Of a stretch of 64,000 bases of DNA, positions 1 to 9,113 are shown piece by piece; position 1 is the first letter of the stretch; each line of letters starts with the position of its first letter. The translations under genes were made by a program, and so were the position numbers. Source of the stretch: Bacillus timonensis (lineage in GTDB: Bacteria > Bacillota > Bacilli > Bacillales > Bacillaceae_L); contig NZ_HE610989.1 of assembly GCF_000285535.1 (NCBI RefSeq), positions 209,480 through 273,479 on the forward strand, written 5' to 3'. The notes below the pieces were generated by a model that worked only from the letters and a program-made list of their open reading frames with translations, was not told the DNA's origin and ran no database searches.

Positions 1-10
1 TACACTCTGA

Positions 11-31
11 CAGGCTTTCGCCTGTTTTTTT
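11..31 (+). terminator. Rho-independent terminator of a gene left of the window
   Basis: CAGGC-tttc-GCCTG is followed by seven T on the plus strand. It would stop a plus-strand gene lying before base 1, convergent with the PHP phosphatase whose stop codon begins at 30. Confidence 0.7.
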
Positions 32-842
32 ATCCTAGTGGAACTTCTTTTCGTTCCCCTTTTTCAAATGTCATGAGTGTTTTATAGCCAACACGTTTAG
101 CTAACTCTATGGCTTGGTCAAAATCAGCGCCTACATCCTGAGGTCGATGTGCATCAGATGATAAAACGATTGGAATATGTTTATCAAAACACATTTGCAG
201 TAAGCGTGGATCTGGATATAGTTTGCCGATTGTCTTTCGTAGTCCTGCTGTACTGATTTCCACACAGGTTTTGGAATTTGCTAATGCATTAGTTGCACGA
301 TCAAATTGATGCAAAAGAAATTCTTCATCTGTTGGGATATATTTAAAAATTTTAACTAGATCAATATGACCGATAATATCAAATAAGTTGGACTCCGCTA
401 AAGTAACAACCTGATCATAGTATTTCGTATATGTATCATGTAGATCTCTCTTATCCCATTCTTCACGGAACTCAGCAAGATCAATACCAAAGTCACCGAC
501 CCAGTGAATAGAACCTATTACATAATCAAAATCATAGGAAGAAATGAATTTTTCCATTTCAGCATGCTTCCCTGGTGTATAATCCATTTCGATTGACATT
601 TTTACATCGATATTGTTTTTCCAAGCAATTTTAAATAAATCTACATAATCCTTCATATCGTAATATCTTCTTGCGTCAACCCAAGGATTACTTAGAATAT
701 CCTTTGTCTGATAAAAGTGATAAGCATGCTCTGAGATACCAAAATGGTCAATTTTTTTTGCCTTTGCTTCATCAATAAACTTCATTAAATAGTCTAATTC
801 AAGTGTTCCAAGCTCTAAGTGATTGTGATAATCAGTACGCAT
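30..842 (-). CDS. PHP-domain phosphatase of the histidinol-phosphatase (HisJ-like) family
   Basis: A 270-residue metal-dependent phosphoesterase of the PHP superfamily. The expected metal ligands are visible: His6-x-His8 at the N-terminus, Glu38-His39, Glu85, His113, His159 and Asp230-x-His232 in SSDAHRP. The family hydrolyses L-histidinol phosphate in histidine synthesis, but members outside a his operon often have unknown phosphate-ester substrates. No his gene is adjacent here, so the exact substrate is open. The start is ATG at 842 with GAGGGGGA ahead of it. It is cytosolic, with no signal peptide or membrane segment. The gene appears monocistronic, separated from the M23 gene by 73 bp. 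Confidence 0.8.
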   Translation of the reverse strand: MRTDYHNHLELGTLELDYLMKFIDEAKAKKIDHFGISEHAYHFYQTKDILSNPWVDARRYYDMKDYVDLFKIAWKNNIDVKMSIEMDYTPGKHAEMEKFISSYDFDYVIGSIHWVGDFGIDLAEFREEWDKRDLHDTYTKYYDQVVTLAESNLFDIIGHIDLVKIFKYIPTDEEFLLHQFDRATNALANSKTCVEISTAGLRKTIGKLYPDPRLLQMCFDKHIPIVLSSDAHRPQDVGADFDQAIELAKRVGYKTLMTFEKGERKEVPLG

Positions 843-915
843 CTGAATCCCCCTCGAAGTTTTTTTTATTATACAAGAACAAGACTACGAAGGGAATAAA
901 AAAGCTCAAAATTAT

Positions 916-1608
916 TTAGGATTTTTCGACAATTAAAATTTGATTCGGAAAAATTAAATCATCAGTTAACTGATTCAGTACTTTTATTTCTTCAACTGAT
1001 AGCCCCACCCTGCTAGCAATAATAGATAAGGAATCTCCTGCTTTGACGGTGTAGGTCTCAAGCTTTTTGGAAACTTCTGCATGCTCTTTTTGCATGAATA
1101 CAGGAACAAGAATTTGTTTATCAGTTAGCATATAAAGAGGGTCAATCGCATTGTTTCTAGAAGAATTCCATTCCCCATTATGTACTTCAAAATGCAAATG
1201 TGGTCCTGTTGAGTTACCTGTACTTCCAATATGACCAATTAATTGACCTTTTTCGACAGTTTCACCTTCCTGAACAATTCGTTTACTAAGATGAGCATAA
1301 ACCGTTTCATACCCATTTGGATGTTCAATGAAGACTACATGGCCATATGAGCCCTTGTAGTACGATTTTTTAACAATTCCTTTCTCAACTGCATATATGT
1401 GATCTCCAAGCGGAGCTGCTATGTCTAATCCTTTGTGATTCCCTTGTCTAGTTCCGAATGTGTCAGTAATTCTCCCTATAACTGGCCATGCCCACTCCTC
1501 AGTATTAACTGCTGGAAGCTCCTGTGCAGTGACATTGTGTCCAAAGATAAAGAGTAATTCTAATAATGCTGCCATTACGGCCCAGCTTGCAAATCGTCTA
1601 ACAAACAT
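916..1608 (-). CDS. Secreted M23 peptidoglycan endopeptidase with C-terminal LysM domain
   Basis: 230 residues. An N-terminal hydrophobic segment (about residues 8-28) looks like a signal peptide or signal anchor. The M23 (LytM-like) zinc peptidase fold follows: His58-x3-Asp62, His106 and the His137-Leu-His139 motif are all present, so the zinc site looks intact. Residues about 185-228 form one LysM module that would bind peptidoglycan. The protein should cut peptide cross-bridges outside the membrane. The SD AGGAGG sits correctly before the ATG. It lies downstream of sigX-rsiX but is separated from it by a terminator and has its own leader of about 220 bp containing a tiny SD-led ORF. Whether sigma-X, which controls envelope genes, affects it cannot be told. 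Confidence 0.85.
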   Translation of the reverse strand: MFVRRFASWAVMAALLELLFIFGHNVTAQELPAVNTEEWAWPVIGRITDTFGTRQGNHKGLDIAAPLGDHIYAVEKGIVKKSYYKGSYGHVVFIEHPNGYETVYAHLSKRIVQEGETVEKGQLIGHIGSTGNSTGPHLHFEVHNGEWNSSRNNAIDPLYMLTDKQILVPVFMQKEHAEVSKKLETYTVKAGDSLSIIASRVGLSVEEIKVLNQLTDDLIFPNQILIVEKS

Positions 1609-1668
1609 GATAATCCTCCTTGAAAATTGAACAATTAGTGCTATATAAAACTAATTGAGCCCTTATCA

Positions 1669-1686
1669 TTATTTTTGCTTGATCAT
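1669..1686 (-). other. Five-codon minigene with strong SD, possible leader
   Basis: On the minus strand AAGGAGGTGTCC precedes ATG ATC AAG CAA AAA followed by TAA TGA TAA. A near-perfect SD before a pentapeptide ORF with three consecutive in-frame stops is unlike random intergenic sequence. It lies 60 bp upstream of the M23 endopeptidase start, with a weak inverted repeat (CAATTAG / CTAATTG) between them. It may be a translated leader, or just the remnant of a start region. Confidence 0.25.
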
Positions 1687-1807
1687 GGACACCTCCTTAT
1701 CTACGATTATCTATTTAATCAAGCAACGGGAAGGGACACCCTTTCATTATTTGAAAAGTTTTCTTAAATTATGTAAATAAATACATGTATATTTTTAAAG
1801 CAAAAAA

Positions 1808-1831
1808 AAAGAGACAGCTGATTGTCTCTTT
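1808..1831 (-). terminator. Terminator of the sigX-rsiX operon
   Basis: AAAGAGACA and TGTCTCTTT form a 9-bp stem followed on the minus strand by a T run. It overlaps the rsiX stop codon and separates rsiX from the M23 gene. Confidence 0.85.
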
Positions 1832-3062
1832 AATTTAAAGGTAATAGATTGGGTGCAAGTGGGACACTGGTTGGTTCCCCGAATCGCACATCGCCAATTT
1901 GATCGATGTTCCCGTAAAATGTAACAGTATCGAAATTAAACTCTTTAGCTGTTAACATGATTGCATCCAACATGAGGATGTAATTATCCGAATTCTCTAG
2001 AACTGTATTATCACTAAAATGAATCTCTACATTTTTTCCTTCTTCTTTTACTGCTTTTATTTCAGAAATTATAGGTGGGTTAAGTTTATAATCCCCTTGT
2101 TCTACATCTGCCTTCATCACTTCCAGAGCTTGTTCGAATGTATTGAACTCGTCATAGGTTAAGGCTAAAACTTTATGTTCAGATCCTTCATTCTTATAAT
2201 ACAAGTAAGCCTTTTTTGTATCCTCTTCTACATCGATACTTTTCTCGACAATACCTGACTGCCCAATCATAATGCCTTGTTGATTATTTTGGAAAAGCTC
2301 TACATGTTGATATTGTTCTAATAGATATCGAAACGAATTAATGGTATGTCTAAACTGATCAGATTCTGCAGGTGAAAAGGAACCTGTCTGAATTGTATTA
2401 TTTACTTCAACCTTAACTGCTTTAGTTTTGTCTTTCGTTTCAATTTCAGAAAAGTCCCCAAAATAAGCTTCAGGAATCTCATCAATGCCCCATTCTATGT
2501 TTTGACGAATAACATCATTTACTTTAGGTACATTCTGTTGCCATTGTTCGATAACATTTTCCCCATCTGAATCTACTACTACTGACACGAAGGAAGGAAA
2601 CATGGCACCTCCTAAATATACGCCATATGTTAAGAGGACTTCATTTTCTGCCACATTAGTAACGACATAGCTTTGGCTAGATTGCTCATCAAACGAAAAA
2701 ATACGAGCCTCTTCATCCTGTCCTGGTTCATCTGCTTTTTGTAAAGTGTTAAATGATTCGTCTTTTGATGCTGACTCTTTATTGTCGGTATCTTTTGCAA
2801 TACTCATGTTTTCTCTCATTTGTGCTGAGTCAGAACTTGAACTGTTCATATTATTTATAAAAGAAGGAGCTAACATGAATAAAAGAAGTGCTGCTGCTGC
2901 AGATGCAATGGTAGGAACAATCCACACTTTTCTCTTTTTCTTATTCATTGAAAGGGTTATATTTTGATAAATCTCATGTGGCTTTCTTTTGTCTTTTATA
3001 CCTGGCATTTGCGTAAGCAGCTGCTCTAGTTGTTCATCATTCCACTCTGATTTTTTCATCAT
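1830..3062 (-). CDS. rsiX: Anti-sigma-X factor RsiX
   Basis: 410 residues with a single transmembrane helix at about residues 47-67. The N-terminus is cytoplasmic and basic, and a large extracytoplasmic part of about 340 residues follows. This is the layout of RsiX, which binds sigma-X at the membrane and holds it inactive until an envelope signal releases it. The gene overlaps sigX by 26 bp, the usual arrangement for an ECF sigma and its anti-sigma factor, and lies downstream of resE as in B. subtilis. It is somewhat longer than the roughly 370-residue B. subtilis protein; the extra length includes an acidic, Ser/Asp-rich linker after the membrane segment. Start MMKK follows GGAGGGTG. Confidence 0.9.
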   Translation of the reverse strand: MMKKSEWNDEQLEQLLTQMPGIKDKRKPHEIYQNITLSMNKKKRKVWIVPTIASAAAALLLFMLAPSFINNMNSSSSDSAQMRENMSIAKDTDNKESASKDESFNTLQKADEPGQDEEARIFSFDEQSSQSYVVTNVAENEVLLTYGVYLGGAMFPSFVSVVVDSDGENVIEQWQQNVPKVNDVIRQNIEWGIDEIPEAYFGDFSEIETKDKTKAVKVEVNNTIQTGSFSPAESDQFRHTINSFRYLLEQYQHVELFQNNQQGIMIGQSGIVEKSIDVEEDTKKAYLYYKNEGSEHKVLALTYDEFNTFEQALEVMKADVEQGDYKLNPPIISEIKAVKEEGKNVEIHFSDNTVLENSDNYILMLDAIMLTAKEFNFDTVTFYGNIDQIGDVRFGEPTSVPLAPNLLPLN

Positions 3063-3585
3063 CTACACCCTCCTTTACGCCTGATTCCTCCATATACGTC
3101 TTTAAGACCTTAAGGCCTCTATGCTGAGTTGTTTTTACTTTACTCTCCGTCCAGCCAAGTGCTTCTGCAGTCTCTGAAATCGAAAGTGACTGAATATAAC
3201 GCAATATTAGCACCATGCGCTGATCAGTTGTACAGCGATCTAAACAGCGATACATCACTTGAACTTGCTCGTTTTGCAACGCTATTTCTTCTGGAAGCGG
3301 AGCATAATCCTTTATCTCTTGGCGACTCCAATCAAATGAATCCATTATACGTTGCTTCCAGCCTTTTTGTTTCCGAAACGAATCAATCGCAACATGTCTT
3401 GCAATTGAAAATAACCATGTTTTTTCACTACTCTTTCCTTCGAATCTATCATATGATTTTAAAACTCTAATATAAACTTCCTGAACGAGATCCTCAGCTA
3501 GTTCACGATTTTTTACCATATAAAATAAGAAGGAGAACACATCGTGATGATACTTTTCATATAATTCCTCAAATAAGGAATCCAT
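3037..3585 (-). CDS. sigX: ECF sigma factor SigX
   Basis: 182 residues with ECF region 2 (DLVQEVYIRVLKSYDRFEG, then KTWLFSIARHVAIDSFR) and region 4 (SISETAEALGWTESKVKTTQHRG). These segments match what I know of B. subtilis SigX very closely. Sigma-X directs transcription of genes that alter cell-envelope charge and resist cationic antimicrobial peptides. The gene overlaps rsiX downstream. An exact sigma-X-type promoter (TGTAAC, 17 bp, CGAC) lies 27 bp upstream of the start, indicating autoregulation. SD GGGAGGAT precedes the ATG. Confidence 0.95.
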   Translation of the reverse strand: MDSLFEELYEKYHHDVFSFLFYMVKNRELAEDLVQEVYIRVLKSYDRFEGKSSEKTWLFSIARHVAIDSFRKQKGWKQRIMDSFDWSRQEIKDYAPLPEEIALQNEQVQVMYRCLDRCTTDQRMVLILRYIQSLSISETAEALGWTESKVKTTQHRGLKVLKTYMEESGVKEGVDDEKIRVE

Positions 3586-3611
3586 TTTAAATCCTCCCGT
3601 TCATCTCATTA

Positions 3612-3638
3612 GTCGTAAGCACTATAAAAAAAGTTACA
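3612..3638 (-). promoter_or_regulatory. Sigma-X autoregulatory promoter of sigX-rsiX
   Basis: On the minus strand the -35 TGTAAC (3633-3638) and -10 CGAC (3612-3615) are separated by exactly 17 bp. This is the known ECF sigma-X consensus and the arrangement found before B. subtilis sigX. Confidence 0.8.
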
Positions 3639-3666
3639 CTCCCAATATAGTATGTTTTCAAACAAA

Positions 3667-3697
3667 AAGGAAGAATATTTTGGTAATATTCTTCCTT
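3667..3697 (-). terminator. Terminator after the ECF-S gene
   Basis: A 12-bp stem (AAGGAAGAATAT / ATATTCTTCCTT) is followed on the minus strand by TTTTTG. It overlaps the stop codon of the ECF S-component gene and isolates it from sigX. Confidence 0.8.
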
Positions 3698-4199
3698 ACT
3701 TTGCGATTGTTACATTTTTCAAGAATAATAGTCTCAAGATTGGATATAGGACGAGAAAGAATACGCCATTTCCAATTGCATGGCTCAAATCAAATGGTAA
3801 ACCAGCTATATAATAAGCGAAGAATTTTCCAGAGAGTACATATAGCGGAATAGAGATAACAAAGCCATACAAAAATCCACAAAACACAGCATAGATAGAT
3901 AGTAAAACGACTGGAATTCTCTCGCGATGCTTACGTAATGCACCGCTTACTAAGCCAATTATCCCCCACGCAATGATTTGTCCAATGGTCCATAAGCCCA
4001 TACCCATTACAAGATTAGATAATACAGAACTAATAACGGCAACAAGCACACCATAGATTGGTCCTAAAAATAAGCTAGTTATAATAATAATCGTGGTAGT
4101 AGGCTGGACATTAGGTAGAAAGGTAAATGCAATCCGTCCTACAACCGATAACGCGATTAGCATCGATAAGAGCGTTAGATTTTTAACAGATAAATTCAT
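3696..4199 (-). CDS. ECF transporter substrate-binding (S) component, putative corrinoid uptake
   Basis: 167 residues, very hydrophobic, with about five to six predicted membrane helices and a PNVQP motif after the first helix, typical of ECF S-components. S-components capture a vitamin and dock on a shared EcfA/EcfA'/EcfT energizing module encoded elsewhere; none is encoded here. The start ATG at 4199 overlaps the TAA of the DUF4430 gene (TAATG), so the two are translationally coupled and cotranscribed from a cobalamin riboswitch. The inferred substrate is therefore cobalamin or a precursor, from regulation only. A longer GTG start at 4208 is possible but less likely. Confidence 0.8.
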   Translation of the reverse strand: MNLSVKNLTLLSMLIALSVVGRIAFTFLPNVQPTTTIIIITSLFLGPIYGVLVAVISSVLSNLVMGMGLWTIGQIIAWGIIGLVSGALRKHRERIPVVLLSIYAVFCGFLYGFVISIPLYVLSGKFFAYYIAGLPFDLSHAIGNGVFFLVLYPILRLLFLKNVTIAK

Positions 4200-4615
4200 T
4201 ATTCCCACTTATGTAGGTCAAATTCAATCTTGTCATCAGGCTCCAACTTGTATTCGTTCGCTCCTACCATTGCTTCTTCTCCATTTACTGAATAAAACCA
4301 AGATGTTTTTTCATCTTCGCTGCCTGCTACTCCGTTAATGCTAGCAACAAAAGCACCATCAAATTGTGTTTCAATGTCAAAGTTTTCTTGCATAACGTCC
4401 ATAACGGTCACTTCTTTACCCTCTTCAATTTCGATTTCTTTTTCTTCAATGATTTCTTCGCCGTTGTTCTTTGAAATGACAACTGTTACGATTTCAGCTT
4501 TTTCTTCTTTGTTGACAGTTTCAGACGTATTTTTGGAAGTATCGTTTGTTGGTTGATCATTGCTACATCCAAATAATAATCCTAGTGATAGTAAAGCAAC
4601 TATGAGTTTCTTCAT
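4199..4615 (-). CDS. DUF4430 lipoprotein, putative corrinoid-binding partner
   Basis: 138 residues. A lipoprotein signal peptide ends in the lipobox LLFGC, so Cys16 or Cys17 would be lipidated outside the membrane. A Thr/Glu/Lys-rich linker follows, then a domain of about 80 residues resembling DUF4430 (features GKEVTVMDVM, INGV, WFYSVNGEEA). That fold is related to part of transcobalamin/intrinsic factor. It sits first behind the cobalamin riboswitch and overlaps the ECF S-component gene, suggesting an extracellular corrinoid-capturing lipoprotein. The ligand is inferred, not shown. Confidence 0.8.
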   Translation of the reverse strand: MKKLIVALLSLGLLFGCSNDQPTNDTSKNTSETVNKEEKAEIVTVVISKNNGEEIIEEKEIEIEEGKEVTVMDVMQENFDIETQFDGAFVASINGVAGSEDEKTSWFYSVNGEEAMVGANEYKLEPDDKIEFDLHKWE

Positions 4616-4687
4616 GTTTCTAGCTCCCCTTTGTTGTTAATAAAATATTTTATGTGTAAGTACTATAAGTACTATTACCAAATTAAA

Positions 4688-4712
4688 AAGCTCACCACAT
4701 CGGGTGAGCTTT
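4688..4712 (-). terminator. Riboswitch-linked transcription terminator
   Basis: AAAGCTCACC and GGTGAGCTTT pair and are followed on the minus strand by T residues. It lies between the cobalamin aptamer and the DUF4430 gene, so it is the likely expression platform: cobalamin binding would favour termination. Confidence 0.75.
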
Positions 4713-4791
4713 GGTAAATTAATTGGGAAACAACAAAAAAGCATAGAGCTTGATTGTTAATTCCCACACCCCGAAGAATTAATCGAAACTT

Positions 4792-5152
4792 GAATTTTAA
4801 GGCAGGTCTACTGACTTAAGCTTCTTCCTACTTTGAGTCCTTCCCATATGTTGAACAGCTTTTGCCATCCAGACATACAGTGGTTTTTCTCATTTCGTCC
4901 ACTTTTACAGTTGCGGGGGCAGTTCTGGATTCACACCAGATTCCCTATTAAGTCTATAAGATGATGTTCAAAAGTTCCGGTTAAAATGACACATCGAATT
5001 TCTTCGTTGGCTTGCTTCTCCGCTCCTCACGTATATGCTTCATACGTTCCGGTACTCAAAGCTTCGCCGCCTCGAACTTCTCGGTCCTTTTCATCCTTTT
5101 TTGAACCCTCATTTTGAGAAGAGAAAAATCTTCTCTGACACCTAAAATTCCA
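4792..5152 (-). ncRNA. Cobalamin (B12) riboswitch, enlarged
   Basis: The conserved boxes read in order on the minus strand: 5' AGGTGTC (5137-5143), TTAATAGGGAATC, GCCCCCGCAACTGTAA, ACCACTG, GGGAAGG, AGTAGGA, and the 3' AGTCAGTAGACCTGCC at 4801. Flanking GAATTTTA and TAAAATTC form stem P1. The core is complete, but the arm between the 5' box and AATAGGGAA holds about 170 nt, far more than usual, because of the element at 4966-5106. It controls the DUF4430 and ECF-S genes. Confidence 0.93.
4966..5106 (-). repeat. 141-bp MITE-like element inside the riboswitch arm
   Basis: Bounded by imperfect terminal inverted repeats GTTCAAAA and TTTTGAAC. The inside contains several short hairpins and has no coding potential. 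From memory, similar intergenic elements recur in Bacillus genomes; no second copy lies in this window. It sits in the peripheral arm of the cobalamin aptamer, leaving the conserved core boxes intact. Confidence 0.5.
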
Positions 5153-5258
5153 ATTTGTTATTAAATTATTATAACAATCATTATATTACTTGAAGAAAAT
5201 TTCTTTTACAAGATAAATGTTTCTTATGGAACAAGAATCTTCGCCACATTATATCAAA

Positions 5259-7046
5259 TTATTCACTTTTTCGAGGGATTACGAATGTAAATGTCGTTCC
5301 TTCTCCAAGTTTACTATGGACCGAAATATTCCCATTGTGTGCATCTATTATATTTTTAACGATAGCCAGTCCTAAACCAGTTCCAGATTTTCCTCTCGTT
5401 CTGGCTTTGTCTGCTTTATAAAAACGTTCAAACACAAATGGCAAATCCTCTTCCGGAATACCTGATCCAGTATCTTTAATATCCACCTTAACGGATGTCT
5501 CTTGTCCTGTTACATGTACCTCAACCTTGCCATTCTCATCGGTATGTCTAATGGCATTATCAATCAAATTCGTAAATACTTGTTCGATTCGGTCAGCATC
5601 AAGGAAAATCTCACCGATTTCCTCGTCCTTTGTTGCCGTTAGGGTTATTACATTATCCTTTGCCAAGCCTTGAAATTTCCTAATCACTCGATTAACCAGA
5701 GAATCAAACTCGACTTTTTCTTTATTCAAAGTTATATTGCCTGATTGCATTCTAGCCAAGTCTAATAGTTCGTTGACAAGTCTTCCCATGCGTAAGGATT
5801 CATCATAAATAACCTTTGTGATTTCTTTTCTTTCTTCTTCAGAGCTTGCAATATCATCCATTATTGCTTCACTATAACCCTGTAACATTGCAATCGGTGT
5901 TCTTAGCTCGTGTGAAACATTTGCAATAAAATCTTCCCGAAGTTTATCCAAACGCCTTTCTTCGGTCATATCTCGAAGCACAGCAACCGCACCCCTAATA
6001 TATGTCTGATTATAAAGCGGACTCATTAAAATAACCCATGTTCTTCCTTGAAGACTTATCTCAATAAATTGTTCTTTTTCAAATGAAACGGAACGTTGAA
6101 ATAATTCCTTCACTTGCGGTGGTAGTTCTTCTCCAACATCTTGATACATACCTTGCTGATAATACCATGCCTGTAAAAAACGTTCTGCAGGTGGATTTGT
6201 TATCAGAATGGTTCCATCACGATTTAATGTAATAACGCCATCGGCCATACTGTTTAATATACTTGCGAGTTGCTCCTTTTCTTGATTAAGAGCATTCATA
6301 TTATATTTTAATTGTCTTCCCATTTGATTTAGGGCCATTCCGAGAGCACCAATCTCATCATGGGTGAGAATCGGAACCTTTGTATCAAATTTCCCTCTTG
6401 CTACTTCAAATGCAGCTTCCCTCATTTTACGTAAAGGAGCTGTAATACGTGTAAGTAAGAAAAAGGCAAAAACAGTAGTAAGAACAATCCCAATACCTGC
6501 TGCTAAAATAATGAATTGGGTCGTATGTCGAGTTGTACTTTGGACAACATCCAAAGATTGATAGAGAAATACTGCACCCTCTTGATCATTTTCGATATGG
6601 AGAGGTGCTCCAACTACGAATAGCTCCCGACTTTGTTTATTATTCACAGTATTACTTTCCGGTAGGATAATCTTTTTACTTTCGTTTTGATCATTTGTGA
6701 TAACTCGTTTTAGCACTGGATCTTCTGTTATAAGTGAAACAGGAATATTTGCCACTAACTCCCGATCAGGAGATACCCAATATGTGTTCTCATCTGCTAT
6801 AATAACGACCTTTGTTTCATTATTCACAAGTTCCCACGCAAGCGATCTGGCAACATTTTTATCCTCGTGTTGTTCCATAATGACAGCTATATTGGCTGCT
6901 AATTGAGTTAAATTTCTTTCCGCTTCTTGAATATGATAATTCTCAAAATACTCCATGAAAAGAATCGTTAATACAAATAAAACAAAGGAAAACAGTAAAA
7001 GAATGGTTGCCCAAAGTTTTCCTACGACACTTCGCCAAAATTTCAT
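5259..7046 (-). CDS. resE: Sensor histidine kinase ResE
   Basis: 595 residues: membrane helix about 11-31, extracytoplasmic sensor to about 170, second helix about 176-198, HAMP to about 255, PAS-like region about 258-360, HisKA with phospho-acceptor His379 (NVSHELRTP), then the ATPase domain with N box (NLIDNAIRH), DTGSGIP and [11 protein letters not shown]. It autophosphorylates and passes phosphate to ResD to adjust respiration to oxygen and nitric oxide. It overlaps resD by 4 bp (ATGA) and ends the resABCDE operon. Length and context match B. subtilis ResE. Confidence 0.95.
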   Translation of the reverse strand: MKFWRSVVGKLWATILLLFSFVLFVLTILFMEYFENYHIQEAERNLTQLAANIAVIMEQHEDKNVARSLAWELVNNETKVVIIADENTYWVSPDRELVANIPVSLITEDPVLKRVITNDQNESKKIILPESNTVNNKQSRELFVVGAPLHIENDQEGAVFLYQSLDVVQSTTRHTTQFIILAAGIGIVLTTVFAFFLLTRITAPLRKMREAAFEVARGKFDTKVPILTHDEIGALGMALNQMGRQLKYNMNALNQEKEQLASILNSMADGVITLNRDGTILITNPPAERFLQAWYYQQGMYQDVGEELPPQVKELFQRSVSFEKEQFIEISLQGRTWVILMSPLYNQTYIRGAVAVLRDMTEERRLDKLREDFIANVSHELRTPIAMLQGYSEAIMDDIASSEEERKEITKVIYDESLRMGRLVNELLDLARMQSGNITLNKEKVEFDSLVNRVIRKFQGLAKDNVITLTATKDEEIGEIFLDADRIEQVFTNLIDNAIRHTDENGKVEVHVTGQETSVKVDIKDTGSGIPEEDLPFVFERFYKADKARTRGKSGTGLGLAIVKNIIDAHNGNISVHSKLGEGTTFTFVIPRKSE

Positions 7047-7759
7047 TCTTGGCCGACCTCAAATTTATAACCAACGCCCCATACTGTGACAATCATTTTT
7101 GCTGCATCTTGAGACACTTTATTTAATTTTTCACGCAAGCGTTTAACATGTGTATCAACTGTTCGTAAATCACCAAAGAATTCATAATGCCATACCTCTT
7201 TTAAAAGTTGTTCACGATCAAATACCTTGTCTGGTGATTTTGCCAAGAAACATAATAACTCATATTCCTTCGGAGTTAAGCCTACTTCCTTTCCATCTGC
7301 CAAGACACGGTGTGCATCATTATCTATTGTTAGATGTGGAAATACAATAACATCCTTAGCGGTTGTCTCAGTTTGAAGGTAGGTTGTGAGTGATGCTCTT
7401 CTCAATAATGCTTTCACACGAAGGACAACTTCTCTTGGACTAAATGGTTTCACAATATAGTCATCAGTTCCAACCTCAAAGCCTTGTACACGGTTTACTT
7501 CCTCGCCTTTTGCGGTAAGCATGATAATCGGAGTTGACTTCTTTTCTCGCAATTCACGACAAACTTCAATACCATCCTTACCAGGCATCATGAGATCTAA
7601 CAAAATAAGATCATACTCATTTTTTAATGCCTTTTCTATGGCAATATCGCCATTATCCGCTTCTTCAATTACATAATTTTCTCGTTCTAAATACATTTTG
7701 AGTAAACGACGAATTCTTTCTTCATCATCGACAACTAAAATCTTTGCTTCGTTTTCCAT
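7043..7759 (-). CDS. resD: Response regulator ResD
   Basis: 238 residues of the OmpR/PhoB type. The receiver domain has Asp11-Asp12, phospho-acceptor Asp55 (LLDLMMPG) and Lys104 (VKPF). The C-terminal winged helix reads [13 protein letters not shown] and [14 protein letters not shown]. Phosphorylated by ResE, it activates respiratory and anaerobic genes and, in B. subtilis, its own res operon. It is separated from resC by a terminator at 7904-7936, so resDE probably also has its own promoter. Confidence 0.95.
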   Translation of the reverse strand: MENEAKILVVDDEERIRRLLKMYLERENYVIEEADNGDIAIEKALKNEYDLILLDLMMPGKDGIEVCRELREKKSTPIIMLTAKGEEVNRVQGFEVGTDDYIVKPFSPREVVLRVKALLRRASLTTYLQTETTAKDVIVFPHLTIDNDAHRVLADGKEVGLTPKEYELLCFLAKSPDKVFDREQLLKEVWHYEFFGDLRTVDTHVKRLREKLNKVSQDAAKMIVTVWGVGYKFEVGQE

Positions 7760-7903
7760 TTTTCTTATTCCTCCATTTTCTTTCCGAAAGAATATTTCTA
7801 TACATCTCTATCGTACATAAAAATTTCATATTTAGCTATAACATATATCACACTAGTTTACCCAGCGAAGGAAAAGTCAATATTTCGACACAAAAAAGGT
7901 GAA

Positions 7904-7936
7904 AAAAAGCCCTCACCAAAGTGATGAAGGCTTTTT
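7904..7936 (-). terminator. Terminator between resC and resD
   Basis: AAAAAGCC and GGCTTTTT close a stem with partly paired TCAC/GTGA inside, followed by T residues on the minus strand, just behind resC. Some readthrough into resDE is likely, as in B. subtilis. Confidence 0.75.
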
Positions 7937-7939
7937 CTA

Positions 7940-9112
7940 CTATGCATATGAGTGTAATCCAGCGATAACGAGATTTACAAAAATTGTATTGAACATTATT
8001 ATAAAGAATCCAACCACTGCTAGCCATGCTGATTTTTCGCCATGCCAACCTTTTGATAATCTTAAGTGAAGGAAGGCAGCATAGAAGAGCCACGTGATAA
8101 GAGCCCATACTTCTTTTGGATCCCATCCCCAGAAACGCGTCCATGCAATTTGGGCCCAAATCATTGCAAAAATTAACGCACCTAAGGTGAATACTGGAAA
8201 TCCAATTGCTACTGAACGATACCCTATTTCATCAACTAAATCTAAATTTAATCGTTTTGTTAAAGGCTGTAAGGCAGCACCAATACGTTTACGTAGAATT
8301 AAACGTAATAATCCAAATAAAATCGAACCAGAAATGATTGACCAAAGAACAGTATTCACTTTTCTAGCACTTAATAATGCTGGCAGTTCAATACCACTTG
8401 AAAACTTACCATCTGTTAGTAATTCTCCTTCATTTGGTACCACTAATGCAGGTAATTTATATACCATTTCGGCATTTGTGCCTTCCTTATCAACCCAAGA
8501 AAAGACTGATTCATATTTCATTGCACCAAAGGTACTTGTAATTGCTACGAAGCCTACAACAACAACTAGCACATACATAACAAATTCTAACCAAAATGTT
8601 TGCTTGCTTTTTACAGTCTGATCAACAGATTTTAATAGATACAAGATTCCGGCAACAAAGCTAATGGAAAGAATCGCCTGACCTAATGCCGCTGTCGTAA
8701 CATGGATGTGAAGCCAGTCACTTTGCAACGCTGGAATTAAGGGAGAGATTTCTCTTGAAAACATACTTCCATAAGCAATAACTAATAATGCAATTGGCAA
8801 TGTAAAGAGGCCTAAAATACTTGTTTTATAAATAAAATAAATGATGATGAATGCAAGGACTAACATCATTCCAAAGAAAGTGATAAATTCAAACAAATTA
8901 CTAACAGGTGCATGTCCTGAGGCAATCCATCGGGTAATAAAATAGCCTACCTGTCCAGCAAATCCGATGATAGTGATGAAAATTCCGACATGTGACCAAC
9001 GATTATAACCATTTGTGCTCTTTTTATCTCTTATTGCCCCACCAAAGACAAAGGTTGCGACAAGATAGAGAATGAAAGCGGCATATAATAGATTTGAGCT
9101 TAAAGCAGCCAT
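7940..9112 (-). CDS. resC: Cytochrome c biogenesis protein ResC (CcsA-type)
   Basis: 390 residues, a polytopic membrane protein with about eight helices. It carries the haem-handling WWD-type motif [14 protein letters not shown] of CcsA/ResC proteins near residue 315 and conserved histidines (SDWLHIHV). With ResB it forms the system II synthase that moves haem across the membrane and joins it to apocytochrome c. It follows resB with no gap (start ATG at 9112, resB stop at 9114). Confidence 0.95.
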   Translation of the reverse strand: MAALSSNLLYAAFILYLVATFVFGGAIRDKKSTNGYNRWSHVGIFITIIGFAGQVGYFITRWIASGHAPVSNLFEFITFFGMMLVLAFIIIYFIYKTSILGLFTLPIALLVIAYGSMFSREISPLIPALQSDWLHIHVTTAALGQAILSISFVAGILYLLKSVDQTVKSKQTFWLEFVMYVLVVVVGFVAITSTFGAMKYESVFSWVDKEGTNAEMVYKLPALVVPNEGELLTDGKFSSGIELPALLSARKVNTVLWSIISGSILFGLLRLILRKRIGAALQPLTKRLNLDLVDEIGYRSVAIGFPVFTLGALIFAMIWAQIAWTRFWGWDPKEVWALITWLFYAAFLHLRLSKGWHGEKSAWLAVVGFFIIMFNTIFVNLVIAGLHSYA

Positions 9113-9113
9113 A

